64,000 nt of DNA from Desulfogranum japonicum DSM 18378 (lineage in GTDB: Bacteria > Desulfobacterota > Desulfobulbia > Desulfobulbales > Desulfobulbaceae). Made by a program: the position numbers and the translations under genes. Shown piece after piece: positions 1-8,600 of the stretch. Positions within the stretch are counted from its first letter, which is position 1. The number at the start of each line of letters is the position of its first letter. The notes beneath the pieces were generated by a model. It saw only the letters and a program-made list of their open reading frames with translations. It did not search any database and was not told the DNA's origin. Location: the NCBI RefSeq assembly GCF_000429945.1, contig NZ_AUCV01000008.1:62001-126000 (forward strand), written 5' to 3'.

Positions 1-1448
1 TGCTTGAACTGACTGTCTTCAGCAATCTGAATATCGTAACGACAATCATCTCCCATGCTGGGCCAGTTAAGGGTAATGACAGAGGACGACTCAAATGTTG
101 CTTGCTCTATTTCAGGCTTTTTCGCAATGGTCCAGTGTATAGGGGAAGAGTAGAAGGTGCGAAAACCATCATCGGCAATAGCCTGCACCTGAAAATAATA
201 GTTGCCGATATCAAGCACTGGTGACTGATACTTTGTTCCTGTGCAGTTTTTTTCCTCTATTATATCTGTAAACTTGCTGTTTTTAGCAAGCTGGCAATGG
301 TATTGGGCCACGGTTTTGTCCTCAAGCCACTGCACCGTGACTTGGGATTCCCAAGTGGTCATATGAGTTTCAGGAGTAGAAATTACCGGAGCAACAGGAA
401 TGGTCCGCAGCTGGAGTGGATATGGTCCTGAGGGGATGCTTTCGAATCCTTCATTATCGGTACCAGTAAGCAGTATGTTGTAGTGGCCGTCAGCAAGATC
501 AGGTATGACAAAGGTAGAGCCGGGCGGAGCGTTTATTTTGGCTAAGGTCCTGGCACCTTCCAGATCTGAACTCAACCGGAGGGTGTAGAACTTGGATTCG
601 TCCGATCTGGGGGCGGGCAACCGCACCGGCAGCGTTTTTTGAACAGCATCATATTGGCCTATTGCCGGTGGAGGAGGCAGAGGCTTCGGAGGGTCAGGTC
701 TTTTGCCTTTTGATATTTTTGTTCCTTGGCCGTCAGGCAAAAGTATTGAACTGTTGCCTGCTTGTACTGCAACCAGCCCGCTCAGTGTTTCTATACTGCT
801 GTCTGTCTCGCTTGTCTTAAGGCGATATTCTGTACCCCGTATGCCGGTTATGGCGGTTGGCGTTCTTGTTCGATGACTGTCATTGTTTTTAAGCCGCTTT
901 GTCACCGTATTTGTCACCGCCCCCTTTTCGACAGCGTAATCGATTTTAACACTGCCGTCCGTCAGCCGAATAAGGTAATTGAGTGTTACCCGGGAATTGG
1001 CATCAACTCGGGCTGATCTGTTATTAGGGAAGAGGAGATGTGCATAGCCGTCATCTCCGGTTATTAATGCGTCTCCTGCTTTTAAATGGTACGCGTTGAG
1101 GCTGTTCCCTTGAATTTGTTTATGTTGAATGGAAACTGTACCGACCTTGTGGGTAATTTGTGCCTGTAGTGGTTCGGCAATTAAGAGAGAAAGGGGAATT
1201 TGCAGAGAAGTATCCTTTTTGATGAGATAGGGAGGCTTGAGTTTGTTAATGCGGGCTATGATCTTCCAGGAATTTTTGGAATAACAATAATCTCTTGCCA
1301 TGTGGATCAGGTTTGTGCCTGCATGCACATATATTGGGATGAGCTGTTCCACTGCGTGACTGGTTTGACTCGCGGTAAGAAGCATGCACAACATAAAGGA
1401 AAAAACAATTATCTTTTTTCTTGACATTCGGGCATGAAAAACCTGCAT
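1..1448 (-). CDS. LysM/FecR-domain envelope protein (3' end outside window)
   Basis: The gene runs off the left edge, so about 482 N-terminal codons are visible. The ATG at 1448 follows a GGGGAG Shine-Dalgarno six bases upstream. A signal peptide (hydrophobic stretch ending near TSHA) precedes a LysM-like segment (about residues 33-80: YVHAGTNLIHMARDYC, then LINxPxL-like spacing), then a FecR domain (about 95-210) with typical HLLFPNNRSARVDANS and ITGIRGTEYR motifs, a proline-rich linker, and two fibronectin-type-III-like repeats at the visible C-terminus. LysM binds peptidoglycan; FecR domains outside iron transport are usually parts of envelope-sensing or scaffold proteins. It lies 35 bp after a response regulator on the same strand and is probably cotranscribed with it. 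In related genomes such proteins often neighbour CHASE2 cyclases or kinases, but here the next gene is out of view. Exact function unknown. Confidence 0.85.
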   Translation of the reverse strand, partial: MQVFHARMSRKKIIVFSFMLCMLLTASQTSHAVEQLIPIYVHAGTNLIHMARDYCYSKNSWKIIARINKLKPPYLIKKDTSLQIPLSLLIAEPLQAQITHKVGTVSIQHKQIQGNSLNAYHLKAGDALITGDDGYAHLLFPNNRSARVDANSRVTLNYLIRLTDGSVKIDYAVEKGAVTNTVTKRLKNNDSHRTRTPTAITGIRGTEYRLKTSETDSSIETLSGLVAVQAGNSSILLPDGQGTKISKGKRPDPPKPLPPPPAIGQYDAVQKTLPVRLPAPRSDESKFYTLRLSSDLEGARTLAKINAPPGSTFVIPDLADGHYNILLTGTDNEGFESIPSGPYPLQLRTIPVAPVISTPETHMTTWESQVTVQWLEDKTVAQYHCQLAKNSKFTDIIEEKNCTGTKYQSPVLDIGNYYFQVQAIADDGFRTFYSSPIHWTIAKKPEIEQATFESSSVITLNWPSMGDDCRYDIQIAEDSQFK

Positions 1449-1483
1449 TGTATTCTCCCCGGCAGATGGGATATGAGATGTAT

Positions 1484-2194
1484 TTAAGGCAATGGTGTCA
1501 GTTTATATCCAACTCCGACAACCGCTGCGATTTCAATCATACCTGGGCGTGCCTTTTCCAGTTTGCGCCGGATATTGGCAATATGCATAACCAGCGATTT
1601 GGTTTCCACCGTTGGTTCATATCCAAGCACCTCTTGCAGGAGTTCCCCGTGGCTGACAACGTGTGTTTGCCGTGCAGCAAGATAATAGAAAAGATCAAAT
1701 TCGGTTTTGGTTAATTTGAGAGGATTGTTTTCTGTGATAAAGATCTCTCGTGTTTCGGGGTCAATGGTAAGCGGGCCAACCTGCACCCTCTTTGTTTGGG
1801 ATGGCAAAGTAGTACGTTCCAGACGACGCAACTGAGCCTTAACTCTGGCATGTAATTCCCGCAGGCTGAATGGTTTGGGGATGTAGTCATCTGCACCCAG
1901 CTCTAGACCTTTTACCTTGTCATCGACCCTGCTTTTATCAGTGAGAAAAAGCACCGGTAGATCGTTATTTACCTCTCGCAACTCTTTTATAATAGTAAAG
2001 CCATCTTTGTATGGCATGATTATATCTAAAATAAGAATATCAGGCGCTGTATCTTCGATTATCTGTAAGGCGTTCTTTCCGCTGTCAGCATGTACCACCA
2101 TTGCTCCCTGTTTTTGGAAAAAGGTCTTCAGCATGGTGGAGGTGACGGGGTCGTCTTCAAAAAGGAGTATTGTACAATTGAGTTGTTCATTCAT
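1484..2194 (-). CDS. OmpR/PhoB-family response regulator
   Basis: A 236-residue protein. The receiver domain (about 8-122) has the acidic pair D14/D15, phosphoacceptor D57 in LILDIIMP, T85 and K107 in PKPF. The C-terminal half (about 135-235) is a winged-helix trans_reg_C DNA-binding domain, with LTKTEFDLFYYLA and the VxxHIxxIRRKLE recognition region. No histidine kinase is adjacent in the window; the downstream gene is the LysM/FecR protein, 35 bp away. The partner kinase may lie beyond the left edge or be encoded elsewhere. The Shine-Dalgarno is weak, but the domain boundaries fit the ATG at 2194. The family is a phosphorylation-dependent transcription factor; the target genes cannot be read from the sequence, though self-regulation of the operon is a common arrangement. 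Confidence 0.9.
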   Translation of the reverse strand: MNEQLNCTILLFEDDPVTSTMLKTFFQKQGAMVVHADSGKNALQIIEDTAPDILILDIIMPYKDGFTIIKELREVNNDLPVLFLTDKSRVDDKVKGLELGADDYIPKPFSLRELHARVKAQLRRLERTTLPSQTKRVQVGPLTIDPETREIFITENNPLKLTKTEFDLFYYLAARQTHVVSHGELLQEVLGYEPTVETKSLVMHIANIRRKLEKARPGMIEIAAVVGVGYKLTPLP

Positions 2195-2781
2195 ATTTGT
2201 TACCAGGTGCAGATGTATCTTGCCGTGGTCGCCTGCGCATCAAATTCTGGAGATTGAAAGGTCAGGCAGATGCTATCAATAACCAAATGAAGCTAATGAT
2301 ATCAGGATCCTGTGGATATATCGGTGCACTTTTAGGCGCATAACCCGAAAATGGGGCCGCACAGGCATTATCTCCTGTACTTGTTTAAATACAATGTTAC
2401 AAACAGAACAGTATCACAAAAAATGAACTGTCGGTTTCGCTACGATCAATATTCTGGCAACCTCAATTAAGGCTGTACTACATGGTGGCGAGGCTTGAGA
2501 CACATTGGCAAATGAAGAGCCTTTTCATAAACGAGTATACTTGATTTCTGTTGCTCTCTACAAAAAAAACAGAATTTTTTGTTTTTTTTCAATGAAATAA
2601 ACATCCGAAATCTGCCAGGGAAAGGGTGGGGTGGCATCTGGATGAGGGGGATTATTCTGTGGAGTTCTTGGGATTTACTCCTTTTTTTTGGGGGGGGAGT
2701 TTTCACATGCAAAAATGTTTAAGGGCGTGAGAATTGTGGTTGTTTGAGAAAAATTGAACATATATCCACTTGCAAACAGAG
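2195..2781. other. gene-free interval with A/T and G tracts
   Basis: No convincing gene on either strand. The interval holds the promoter side of the response regulator and the 3' side of the diguanylate cyclase. Near 2560-2600 there is an A8...T8 self-complementary stretch that could act as a terminator in either direction. At 2682-2697 eight T residues run directly into eight G residues, flanked by complementary ACTCC and GGAGT. Short reading frames here are low-complexity and look spurious. Confidence 0.5.
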
Positions 2782-3936
2782 TCAATACTGGCCCGAATTG
2801 AAAGTCGGTAAAATAGATGGTCCTGAGAACTCTTCTGGGCAGCATTCGTTGTTACAGTACCTGTCTCGTCCCATTTGCTTGGCTTTATACAGAGCCTGAT
2901 CCACCTCTTTGAAAAAAGCATTGCGATCATGGCTGCTATCGAATTCTCCTATTCCCATACTAACCGTCAACTTGCCGGCTCCTGAGAATCTAAAATTACG
3001 CACTTGCTGTATCAGAGACATCGCGAATTTTTCTGCATCTGCCAACTCCGTATTGGGCAAAATAAGCATAAATTCTTCTCCGCCCCATCTTGAAAAATGA
3101 TCAACAGACCGTTTGCGTTGCTTTATTATGGATACAAATTCCTGCAGTACCTTATCGCCTGTTTGATGACCATAAAGATCATTCACTCTTTTGAAATGGT
3201 CGAGATCACACATGATAAGCGTAAATGGTCGATGATAACGCCGGCAATGCTCAATTTCCCTATCTAGAAGTTCTTCAAACATGGTTCGGTTCCAGATTCC
3301 CGTTAAAGGATCACACATGGATACATCATGGGCTTTTTGGACAGCCTCCTCTTTCACAATTTCATTATAGAGAATTATGCCGCCACCCATGAGAAGTACG
3401 ACAAGCATATTAAAAAGGGAGGATGACGCGGACACAAACGGCCAGTGCAGGGTGCCGTAAAGAATTGTGCCAATAACTATCAAGAGATACAAAGCATATG
3501 CCAGGCTGCCTTTTCTAACACCATGAATGGGATATGCAATGAGTGGATAGATAATGGTCAGGGCATAGCTGTCCCTCTGTCCTTGCGTATAGAGGAGTAG
3601 CATGATGGTAATGAAGCCTGTAATTGTGGAGACCGTCCAACCTGGAATGACAGGATCCAGCGTCTTTCTGAACCAGAACCAGGCAACCAGGGAAATTATA
3701 CCTAAGCCAGCTTCTATGCAGGCAACCATATAGAAGCGAAATGTCACAACATTAAAGTAACTTGCAATGAGAAGGACAGCTGCCATCAAAGGTAAAAAGA
3801 AATTAAGTAATTGAGCCCGCCGATATTCTTGCAAATCGCTAATTTCATCTGATGAAAGGTAAAAAATACATTGTACACTATCAATGCACTTCTTATACGA
3901 CAAAGAGAACCATTTAGTCGAAATTAGTGGAGACAT
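2782..3936 (-). CDS. membrane-bound diguanylate cyclase (GGDEF)
   Basis: Synthesises the second messenger c-di-GMP from two GTP. From the ATG at 3936 the protein is 384 residues: about five or six hydrophobic segments (residues ~45-190), then a GGDEF domain (~205-365) with the DPLTGIWNR entry motif, metal-binding DLDHFKRVND and a GGEEF active site (285-289). An RSVD sequence lies five residues before GGEEF, which is the inhibitory I-site (RxxD), so product feedback control is expected. The frame is open further upstream to a TTG at 4029, but neither start has a good Shine-Dalgarno and the extra residues look unlike a signal or domain. The sensor part has no recognised ligand-binding domain; it may sense through the membrane helices. 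Flanked by long spacers, so probably a single-gene transcript. Confidence 0.9.
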   Translation of the reverse strand: MSPLISTKWFSLSYKKCIDSVQCIFYLSSDEISDLQEYRRAQLLNFFLPLMAAVLLIASYFNVVTFRFYMVACIEAGLGIISLVAWFWFRKTLDPVIPGWTVSTITGFITIMLLLYTQGQRDSYALTIIYPLIAYPIHGVRKGSLAYALYLLIVIGTILYGTLHWPFVSASSSLFNMLVVLLMGGGIILYNEIVKEEAVQKAHDVSMCDPLTGIWNRTMFEELLDREIEHCRRYHRPFTLIMCDLDHFKRVNDLYGHQTGDKVLQEFVSIIKQRKRSVDHFSRWGGEEFMLILPNTELADAEKFAMSLIQQVRNFRFSGAGKLTVSMGIGEFDSSHDRNAFFKEVDQALYKAKQMGRDRYCNNECCPEEFSGPSILPTFNSGQY

Positions 3937-4092
3937 AGACAAATTATTGCATTTGATATTTTGTGATTTGGCTATACCGGAAATGACTTTTGTCAATCTT
4001 GACAGGGATATAAAGAACTCTGTGCACAAAACACAAAAAATAGCACGCTAAGACATTGCGATTATACACTAGGTCTTTTATCTTTTTTCCAA

Positions 4093-4453
4093 TTACCGGA
4101 TAGCGGGCAATACCTTGGGTTCCGTTATGAGGAGTCTGCAGAAGTGGCTAAAATAATACCTTGATTTAGTATAACATCGCTTGTCTCTCTCATCAGGTAT
4201 CAAATCCCAATTATCAACTGCTTTTGTACAATTGAACCTGAACAAGATCCTGCGAGGCTCATTGGTTATAGCCGCGGGATGGTTATCAATCCACTTCCAC
4301 CCAAACTCCTGCGCTGTTAAAGATGACTGAATTAAATTTGTCTCTTCAAAGTTTTCACCACCCCCACTCTTCGAGGGATGATTGCAAAAACATTTCATGC
4401 CATTCTTCCTCGGTTGCCACTGTACCAGTCTGCGGATTAAATAACATCGTCAT
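4093..4453 (-). pseudogene. small unknown gene interrupted by a +1 frameshift
   Basis: Not recognised. A strong Shine-Dalgarno (GGGGAGG, seven bases before ATG at 4453) starts a frame that reads MTMLFNPQTGTVATEEEW and continues for 32 codons, but it hits TGA at 4355-4357 just after a run of five Gs. The neighbouring frame is open from there to a TAA at 4093 and reads like protein (for example EFGWKWIDNHPAAI and DLIPDERDKRCY). Removing one base in the G run fuses the two into a product of about 119 residues. A sequencing or assembly indel, a recent mutation, or a programmed shift would all look like this. The ATG at 4398, which starts the second frame alone, has no Shine-Dalgarno, which favours one broken gene over two. 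Confidence 0.5.
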
Positions 4454-4772
4454 GCTTATGCCTCCCCTTCAGATTATCTGCTCATCTTCATTCGATATTA
4501 CATCGAAAGTCTTCCTTCTGGTATAATAAGTTGAAATATTTCCTAAACACTATTTTCGAACTGGAGAAAATTTTAATTTGAGGTAGGTAATGTAAAAGAT
4601 GGGAGAAATAATAAATTCAGACGATCAGGATGGATATTAATATTTTTAATGGCAATCTTAAAGTTTGTATAATCTACTCCTTGTTGCTGACGACACAACT
4701 TCAACGACGTATATATTTTTCGTTAGGATAGGCCAGGCTTGTCCAAACAACGATAAGACTGTGGTTCGTTTC
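4454..4772. other. gene-free interval
   Basis: A/T-rich spacer upstream of the frameshifted small gene. It carries that gene's Shine-Dalgarno at its left edge; no other gene, RNA or convincing hairpin is seen. Confidence 0.4.
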
Positions 4773-5102
4773 TTACTTATAGTATTTTTTAATAGGTACA
4801 CCTTCAATTCCACAGGCTGAACACTTCGAATCGATATTCTTTTTATACGAGTCGAAAGGCCTTTCGCATTGAGGACAAATTAACGTCTTTCTTGAAGACA
4901 ATGAGTCGTAAAAATAAACAGCTAGAAAAATAATTATAAATAATCCAATAAATTGTGGCGCCAGATCCCTCATTTCTGTCCATGTATGTGGATCCGAATA
5001 CCTTCCACCTGATGCATGCCCACCAATTTTCTTATGAAGGACGTTAAAAATTGTTCCTGTGGTTGCAAAAACTAAAGCTTTTCCTGGGGCTACGGTTTTC
5101 AT
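4773..5102 (-). CDS. small membrane protein with C-terminal zinc ribbon
   Basis: A 109-residue protein, not assigned to a family. Residues 1-45 are soluble, ~50-68 form one transmembrane helix (FIGLFIIIFLAVYFYDS), and the C-terminus has two CxxC pairs, CPQC and CSAC, about 19 residues apart, a typical rubredoxin-like or zinc-ribbon knuckle. A cytosolic zinc-binding tail is the likely arrangement, but topology is inferred. No strong Shine-Dalgarno precedes the ATG at 5102. It lies 85 bp after the kptA gene on the same strand, so both may share a transcript. The intact CxxC pairs argue for a real gene; the function is unknown. Confidence 0.6.
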   Translation of the reverse strand: MKTVAPGKALVFATTGTIFNVLHKKIGGHASGGRYSDPHTWTEMRDLAPQFIGLFIIIFLAVYFYDSLSSRKTLICPQCERPFDSYKKNIDSKCSACGIEGVPIKKYYK

Positions 5103-5187
5103 TTTTAGATCAGAGAGGTGATTTCATTTATCCTGGACATAAAAATGCGGAGTTTCTGGCTGTTTGCTACAGGCAGTAAGTTAGACC

Positions 5188-5733
5188 TTATGGTAATGCC
5201 GTTAAAAATTTGGTTGGGACATGCTCGGTAAGCCATATGCCATTGGCTGAAAGGAAGAAAACAAAACCAGAAACATGCATCTCTTGTGCTGCAATGCTCA
5301 AAATGACAGGCTTGCCATGACGCTGGCCAACTTTCAGGGCAGTATTTCTATCTGGCGAAAGGTGCACATACTGCCGATTTTCTTTTATAAGACCTTGCTG
5401 CAAAATCGAATCAAGGAATCTGGTTGCTGTTCCGTGGAAAAGTATCTCCGGAGGATTCTTAGGCCTGAGGTTAAGATCCACCGTAATAGAATGACCTTGA
5501 TTTGCTCTTATCCTGGTACCATCATCACTGATAATAAAGCGTTTTTTGTCGCTTGTAGCAGTGATTTTTTCTATAAGCTTCTTGGTTAGCGATGTACCAT
5601 TCTGATTTGTGAGACGTACAATATCCTCGATTTTGGCCCATCCCTCTAGGTCAAGCGAAAGGCCGATTATCTCTGGCTTATGCCGAAGCAAAAGGCTTAA
5701 ATATTTGCTTGCTTTTACAATATTGTCATTCAT
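5188..5733 (-). CDS. kptA: RNA 2'-phosphotransferase Tpt1/KptA
   Basis: Removes an internal 2'-phosphate from RNA in two steps with NAD+, giving ADP-ribose 1'',2''-cyclic phosphate. From the ATG at 5733 the product is 181 residues, the family's normal length. The N-terminal lobe has LLLRHKPE (R17, H18), followed by the RANQGHS motif (76-82) that binds the phosphorylated splice junction. The C-terminal ADP-ribosyltransferase-like lobe has FHGT (99-102) and VHLSPD, which contact NAD+. The frame is open another 31 codons upstream to 5826, but that extension is not conserved family sequence and the ATG at 5733 has an AGGA eight bases away. In fungi and plants the enzyme finishes tRNA splicing; bacteria lack that pathway, so its substrate here is unknown, perhaps 2'-phosphates left by RNA repair. 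No RNA ligase is encoded nearby. Confidence 0.93.
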   Translation of the reverse strand: MNDNIVKASKYLSLLLRHKPEIIGLSLDLEGWAKIEDIVRLTNQNGTSLTKKLIEKITATSDKKRFIISDDGTRIRANQGHSITVDLNLRPKNPPEILFHGTATRFLDSILQQGLIKENRQYVHLSPDRNTALKVGQRHGKPVILSIAAQEMHVSGFVFFLSANGIWLTEHVPTKFLTALP

Positions 5734-6016
5734 AAATTGGTCCTGCTGGCTCGATGGATAGTCTTCGCAAGTGCATGGTGTCCTATTTTTTACGACCCCA
5801 AAATTATTTTTTGCTCTATTGTACATATGAGATTGGCTGTATGAAAAAGTTTAACCTGTTGTAATTGTGGTGATTATTAGTTCAACTTTCGAAGTGGGCA
5901 AAACAAGCTAACTCAGAGGCTTGAGATTTAATAAATAACGTAGCACATTGTTTGAATCCACAGAAGAGGATGCGCAAGGGGGCACCCTCCTGTTGAGTTA
6001 TTTATCTGCAAATACA

Positions 6017-7819
6017 CTACTGTACAGAAACTGTGAAAGGTCCAGCGGTTGAAGAGGAATAGGTTGTCGCTTCAATAGTGTATGTCCCTGCTGAGAGTGT
6101 ACGGGTGATTTGTGAGTTATAACCTGTTGTTCCGCCATCATCATCTGATTCAATAACAGAGCCGGTCTTTCCTTCTCCGTTGAGCAGATAGAGGTAAGTA
6201 TCTATTGATGAGGTAAGGTCAATTTGTACACTAGTAGAAGAAGAGACGGAAAATGTGAAATATTTTGCATAGCTACCGCTCCTGTGCGTTGAGAAACATG
6301 TGGCATTCCAAGAGTCGCTTTCTGAATCACCGACAGCTATTGTGCTCAGGCAGGAATTTCCTGTTGAAGGTGTGTCTGCGTTTTTTAACAGAAGTGAGGT
6401 GATGTGGGAAAAAGATACCTGACTGGTGCCGCCAATGGTTGGGTGGCGGACCCATGAGGTCCCTTCACCAACTCTGGAGGTGGTCCCCAGGGAGTCCCAA
6501 CGTATATTCATGTATCCTTTGACCCCCCAGTTTGGCCCCCAACTGTTACGAAGAATCCAGCTTTGGGTGGAGTCGTTCCAGCCTACCAATATGATCTGAT
6601 GATTTGTGTAACCATAACAAGCATTATAGTACGGGATATATACTCCTCCAGTATAACTGTACCATCCATTGTCAACACATACCCCAGCTGTGACAGGCCC
6701 ATATGTATAAATGGCATTTTTTATCTGTGTAACGGTAGGCATTGTCTGTTCAGACCCGGTGACGAATTGCCAGTTGTTCAGTTTGTAGGGGTGAGGATAG
6801 GAGACATTACAGGATTGCTTTGCTGCCGCATATGGCAAGATCGATTCCATGACAGCTCCAGCTGCATTTTGATTGCTTCCCAGTACATTGTAATGATATT
6901 TATTGGCCGTCCAACCTCCATCGCACCCCCAGTCGTCGCGGTTGCAGTTTATGAGAAATTGCTCAGAAAGATCAGTTAATGGTCCCCCGGCCTTACGTAC
7001 AGCTGATTCCATGATACCAACTGTACCAAAGCTCCAGCAGCTGCCGCATGAGCCTTGATCCCTGACTGGTGGGACAATTCCGTTGGTGCGCCAATCCCAG
7101 GAGGAAGGGAGTGATTTTTTTGTGTCAAGCTCGGAGTAGCTGTGTTGTTTTGTATCGACCAGGTCAGCAGAACTTCGCTGCTCTGGTGTTGAGGGCGTCG
7201 GGTCACTGATCTCCACTGTTTCCATACCGGCATCTACCTTGAGTGACAAGGTTGACTTGAATTGAGAGCCCTTTTCGAAAGGTCGGTGGTAGATGAGTTG
7301 GATCTCCTGTTCATCAATGCTGTTTGGCTGAAAAACAAACGTCTGGATAGAGGGCGATCCATATGCCTGGTATCGTGGTTTAAAGCGAACTGTGCTATTG
7401 TCCTTCTGGCGAAGTGTTCCGCTGTTCAAAACTTCCCATTTGTATCCTGTAGTGTTTCTTGCTTCTAATTGCAGAGTAAATTCTTTGGCTGATTGTGGCA
7501 GTGTTAAACGCAAATTTACAGGGCCTCCTAGAAAAGTTGCCATTTTCGAAGAGTTGTCAAAAAGAGCGGTGCGTAGCTGTGTGAGACTGTCACTACCTGA
7601 CATTGTGAGTCTGTTGTCTTGTATTGCTGCTAACACGTTATCTTGATTAATTTCATTAATAACCTGTTCTTTGTACTGTTGATTTCGTGTCTTGACACTA
7701 GATCGTATTTCCATATTGACCTCCCATTCCAAAGCATTGGCAGAGCTCAAGAATCCGAAAATACAGATAAAGAGGATGGGGATGAGGTATGCAAGGTGAT
7801 TGTTTGGGGCCGATTTCAC
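6017..7819 (-). CDS. secreted papain-family (C1) protease with chagasin-like inhibitor domain and PPC domain
   Basis: A 600-residue exported cysteine protease. GTG at 7819 follows AGGAG six bases away. Residues 1-29 are a signal peptide ending SSANA. Residues ~95-196 match the I42 chagasin fold by its three inhibitory loops: NTTGYKW (122-128), an AYGS turn (152-155) and HRPF (178-181). The C1A peptidase domain follows (~235-470) with oxyanion Q255, catalytic C261 in GSCGSCW, H407 in YTNHQI and N425 in RNSWG. The C-terminus (~485-600) is a beta-rich PPC domain, usual in secreted bacterial peptidases. Chagasins are free-standing inhibitors of papain-like enzymes, so here the domain probably replaces the normal helical propeptide and keeps the enzyme latent until it is removed; that is inference. 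Single gene, 283 bp after (upstream of) kptA's start, with a long leader on its 5' side. Confidence 0.93.
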   Translation of the reverse strand: MKSAPNNHLAYLIPILFICIFGFLSSANALEWEVNMEIRSSVKTRNQQYKEQVINEINQDNVLAAIQDNRLTMSGSDSLTQLRTALFDNSSKMATFLGGPVNLRLTLPQSAKEFTLQLEARNTTGYKWEVLNSGTLRQKDNSTVRFKPRYQAYGSPSIQTFVFQPNSIDEQEIQLIYHRPFEKGSQFKSTLSLKVDAGMETVEISDPTPSTPEQRSSADLVDTKQHSYSELDTKKSLPSSWDWRTNGIVPPVRDQGSCGSCWSFGTVGIMESAVRKAGGPLTDLSEQFLINCNRDDWGCDGGWTANKYHYNVLGSNQNAAGAVMESILPYAAAKQSCNVSYPHPYKLNNWQFVTGSEQTMPTVTQIKNAIYTYGPVTAGVCVDNGWYSYTGGVYIPYYNACYGYTNHQIILVGWNDSTQSWILRNSWGPNWGVKGYMNIRWDSLGTTSRVGEGTSWVRHPTIGGTSQVSFSHITSLLLKNADTPSTGNSCLSTIAVGDSESDSWNATCFSTHRSGSYAKYFTFSVSSSTSVQIDLTSSIDTYLYLLNGEGKTGSVIESDDDGGTTGYNSQITRTLSAGTYTIEATTYSSSTAGPFTVSVQ

Positions 7820-8451
7820 TTTTTTACTCCTAACGGGGTTATTCGACTACAGTCTCGACATCCCAAGATCCTATTCGGGCCTGGCAGCAGGAACCCTATG
7901 TAAAAAACTATAGGTTGAATCTGGTCTGTGCTGATTGAAGAATGTTTAATAACAAAGCAGGGGTGTGACTTTGATATAGTTCTCAACTTCTCACTTCAGG
8001 GCAAGATCTGTAATTGACGAGCATGCCCTGTAAGCGTTGGTATCAAAGGATAATTGCTCTTTACTGCGGTTTTCTTAGAGGAATACAACAGGAAGGTAAC
8101 AATTTATAACAGTCGTCTATACCATAAACAGTATCCAACTGCCAATATCTTATGCGAAGAAGTTTCATGCATTGGTAAACGGTCTTGTATTGGTAAATTG
8201 TATGATGATTTTATGCAGTTGTGTTGATATTTTGATTGCAGTTGTGTTTTTGTGTTATATGTAAGAATTGCTATTATTGCTCTTGGGTAAATAAACAAAT
8301 TGTTTTTAGGCGATCATTGTATTCTATTGTATTAATTCAGTGGGAATTGATTTTTTTTATTTGACTACTTATATCTGAAGTTTCCTGAAAATTGTGCACA
8401 AGGTTAAAAGCTGGGCAGTCAATATGGGAAGTGTTCCTAAATGAGAATGAC
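7820..8451. other. gene-free leader region of the papain-like protease
   Basis: No gene is seen. It lies between the structured element at 8452-8600 and the protease start, and is A/T-rich towards 8200-8400. The long distance suggests an extended 5' leader for the protease or a remote promoter. Short reading frames here have no ribosome binding sites or protein-like composition. Confidence 0.4.
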
Positions 8452-8600
8452 GTAACTGATAACAGGTACTCCACGAAGTCTCCCGCTGGTCGCTTATATC
8501 TTTGCACGACCGCGGTTTCCCGCATAGATAGTCACCGGAGTTTTCGCTTGCCTGCGAAAAATCGGGTTTGCCCAAATTTGAAGCACCTGTGACCAGTTAC
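8452..8600. ncRNA. candidate structured RNA or cis-regulatory element, family unknown
   Basis: The ends pair: GTAACTG (8452-8458) with CAGTTAC (8594-8600), a 3/3 internal loop, then ACAGGT (8462-8467) with ACCTGT (8585-8590). Inside, four more local helices can be drawn: GGTCG/CGACC (about 8488-8511), GCGG/CCGC around a four-base loop (8512-8523, GAAA on the minus strand), TTTTCGC/GCGAAAA around 8541-8560, and GGG/CCC around 8564-8573. ACTCC (8468-8472) can also pair with GGAGT (8537-8541) to enclose the middle helices. Such nested pairing over 149 nt is unlikely by chance. The minus-strand reading (with GNRA-like GAAA loop) would place it in the long leader of the papain-like protease; the plus-strand reading lies upstream of the glycosyltransferase. 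It does not match the c-di-GMP, cobalamin, TPP, glycine or SAM riboswitch cores known to me. Confidence 0.5.

Noticed and set aside
2560-2700. Small basic gene in the A/T- and G-tract region
   Set aside because: The frame consists of low-complexity residues from homopolymers and has no ribosome binding site.
8452-8600. c-di-GMP-I (GEMM) riboswitch
   Set aside because: GGGCAAACC is present on the minus strand, but the following ACGCAAAGCC and GGTAGC...GGGTTACC blocks are missing, and the outer helix differs.
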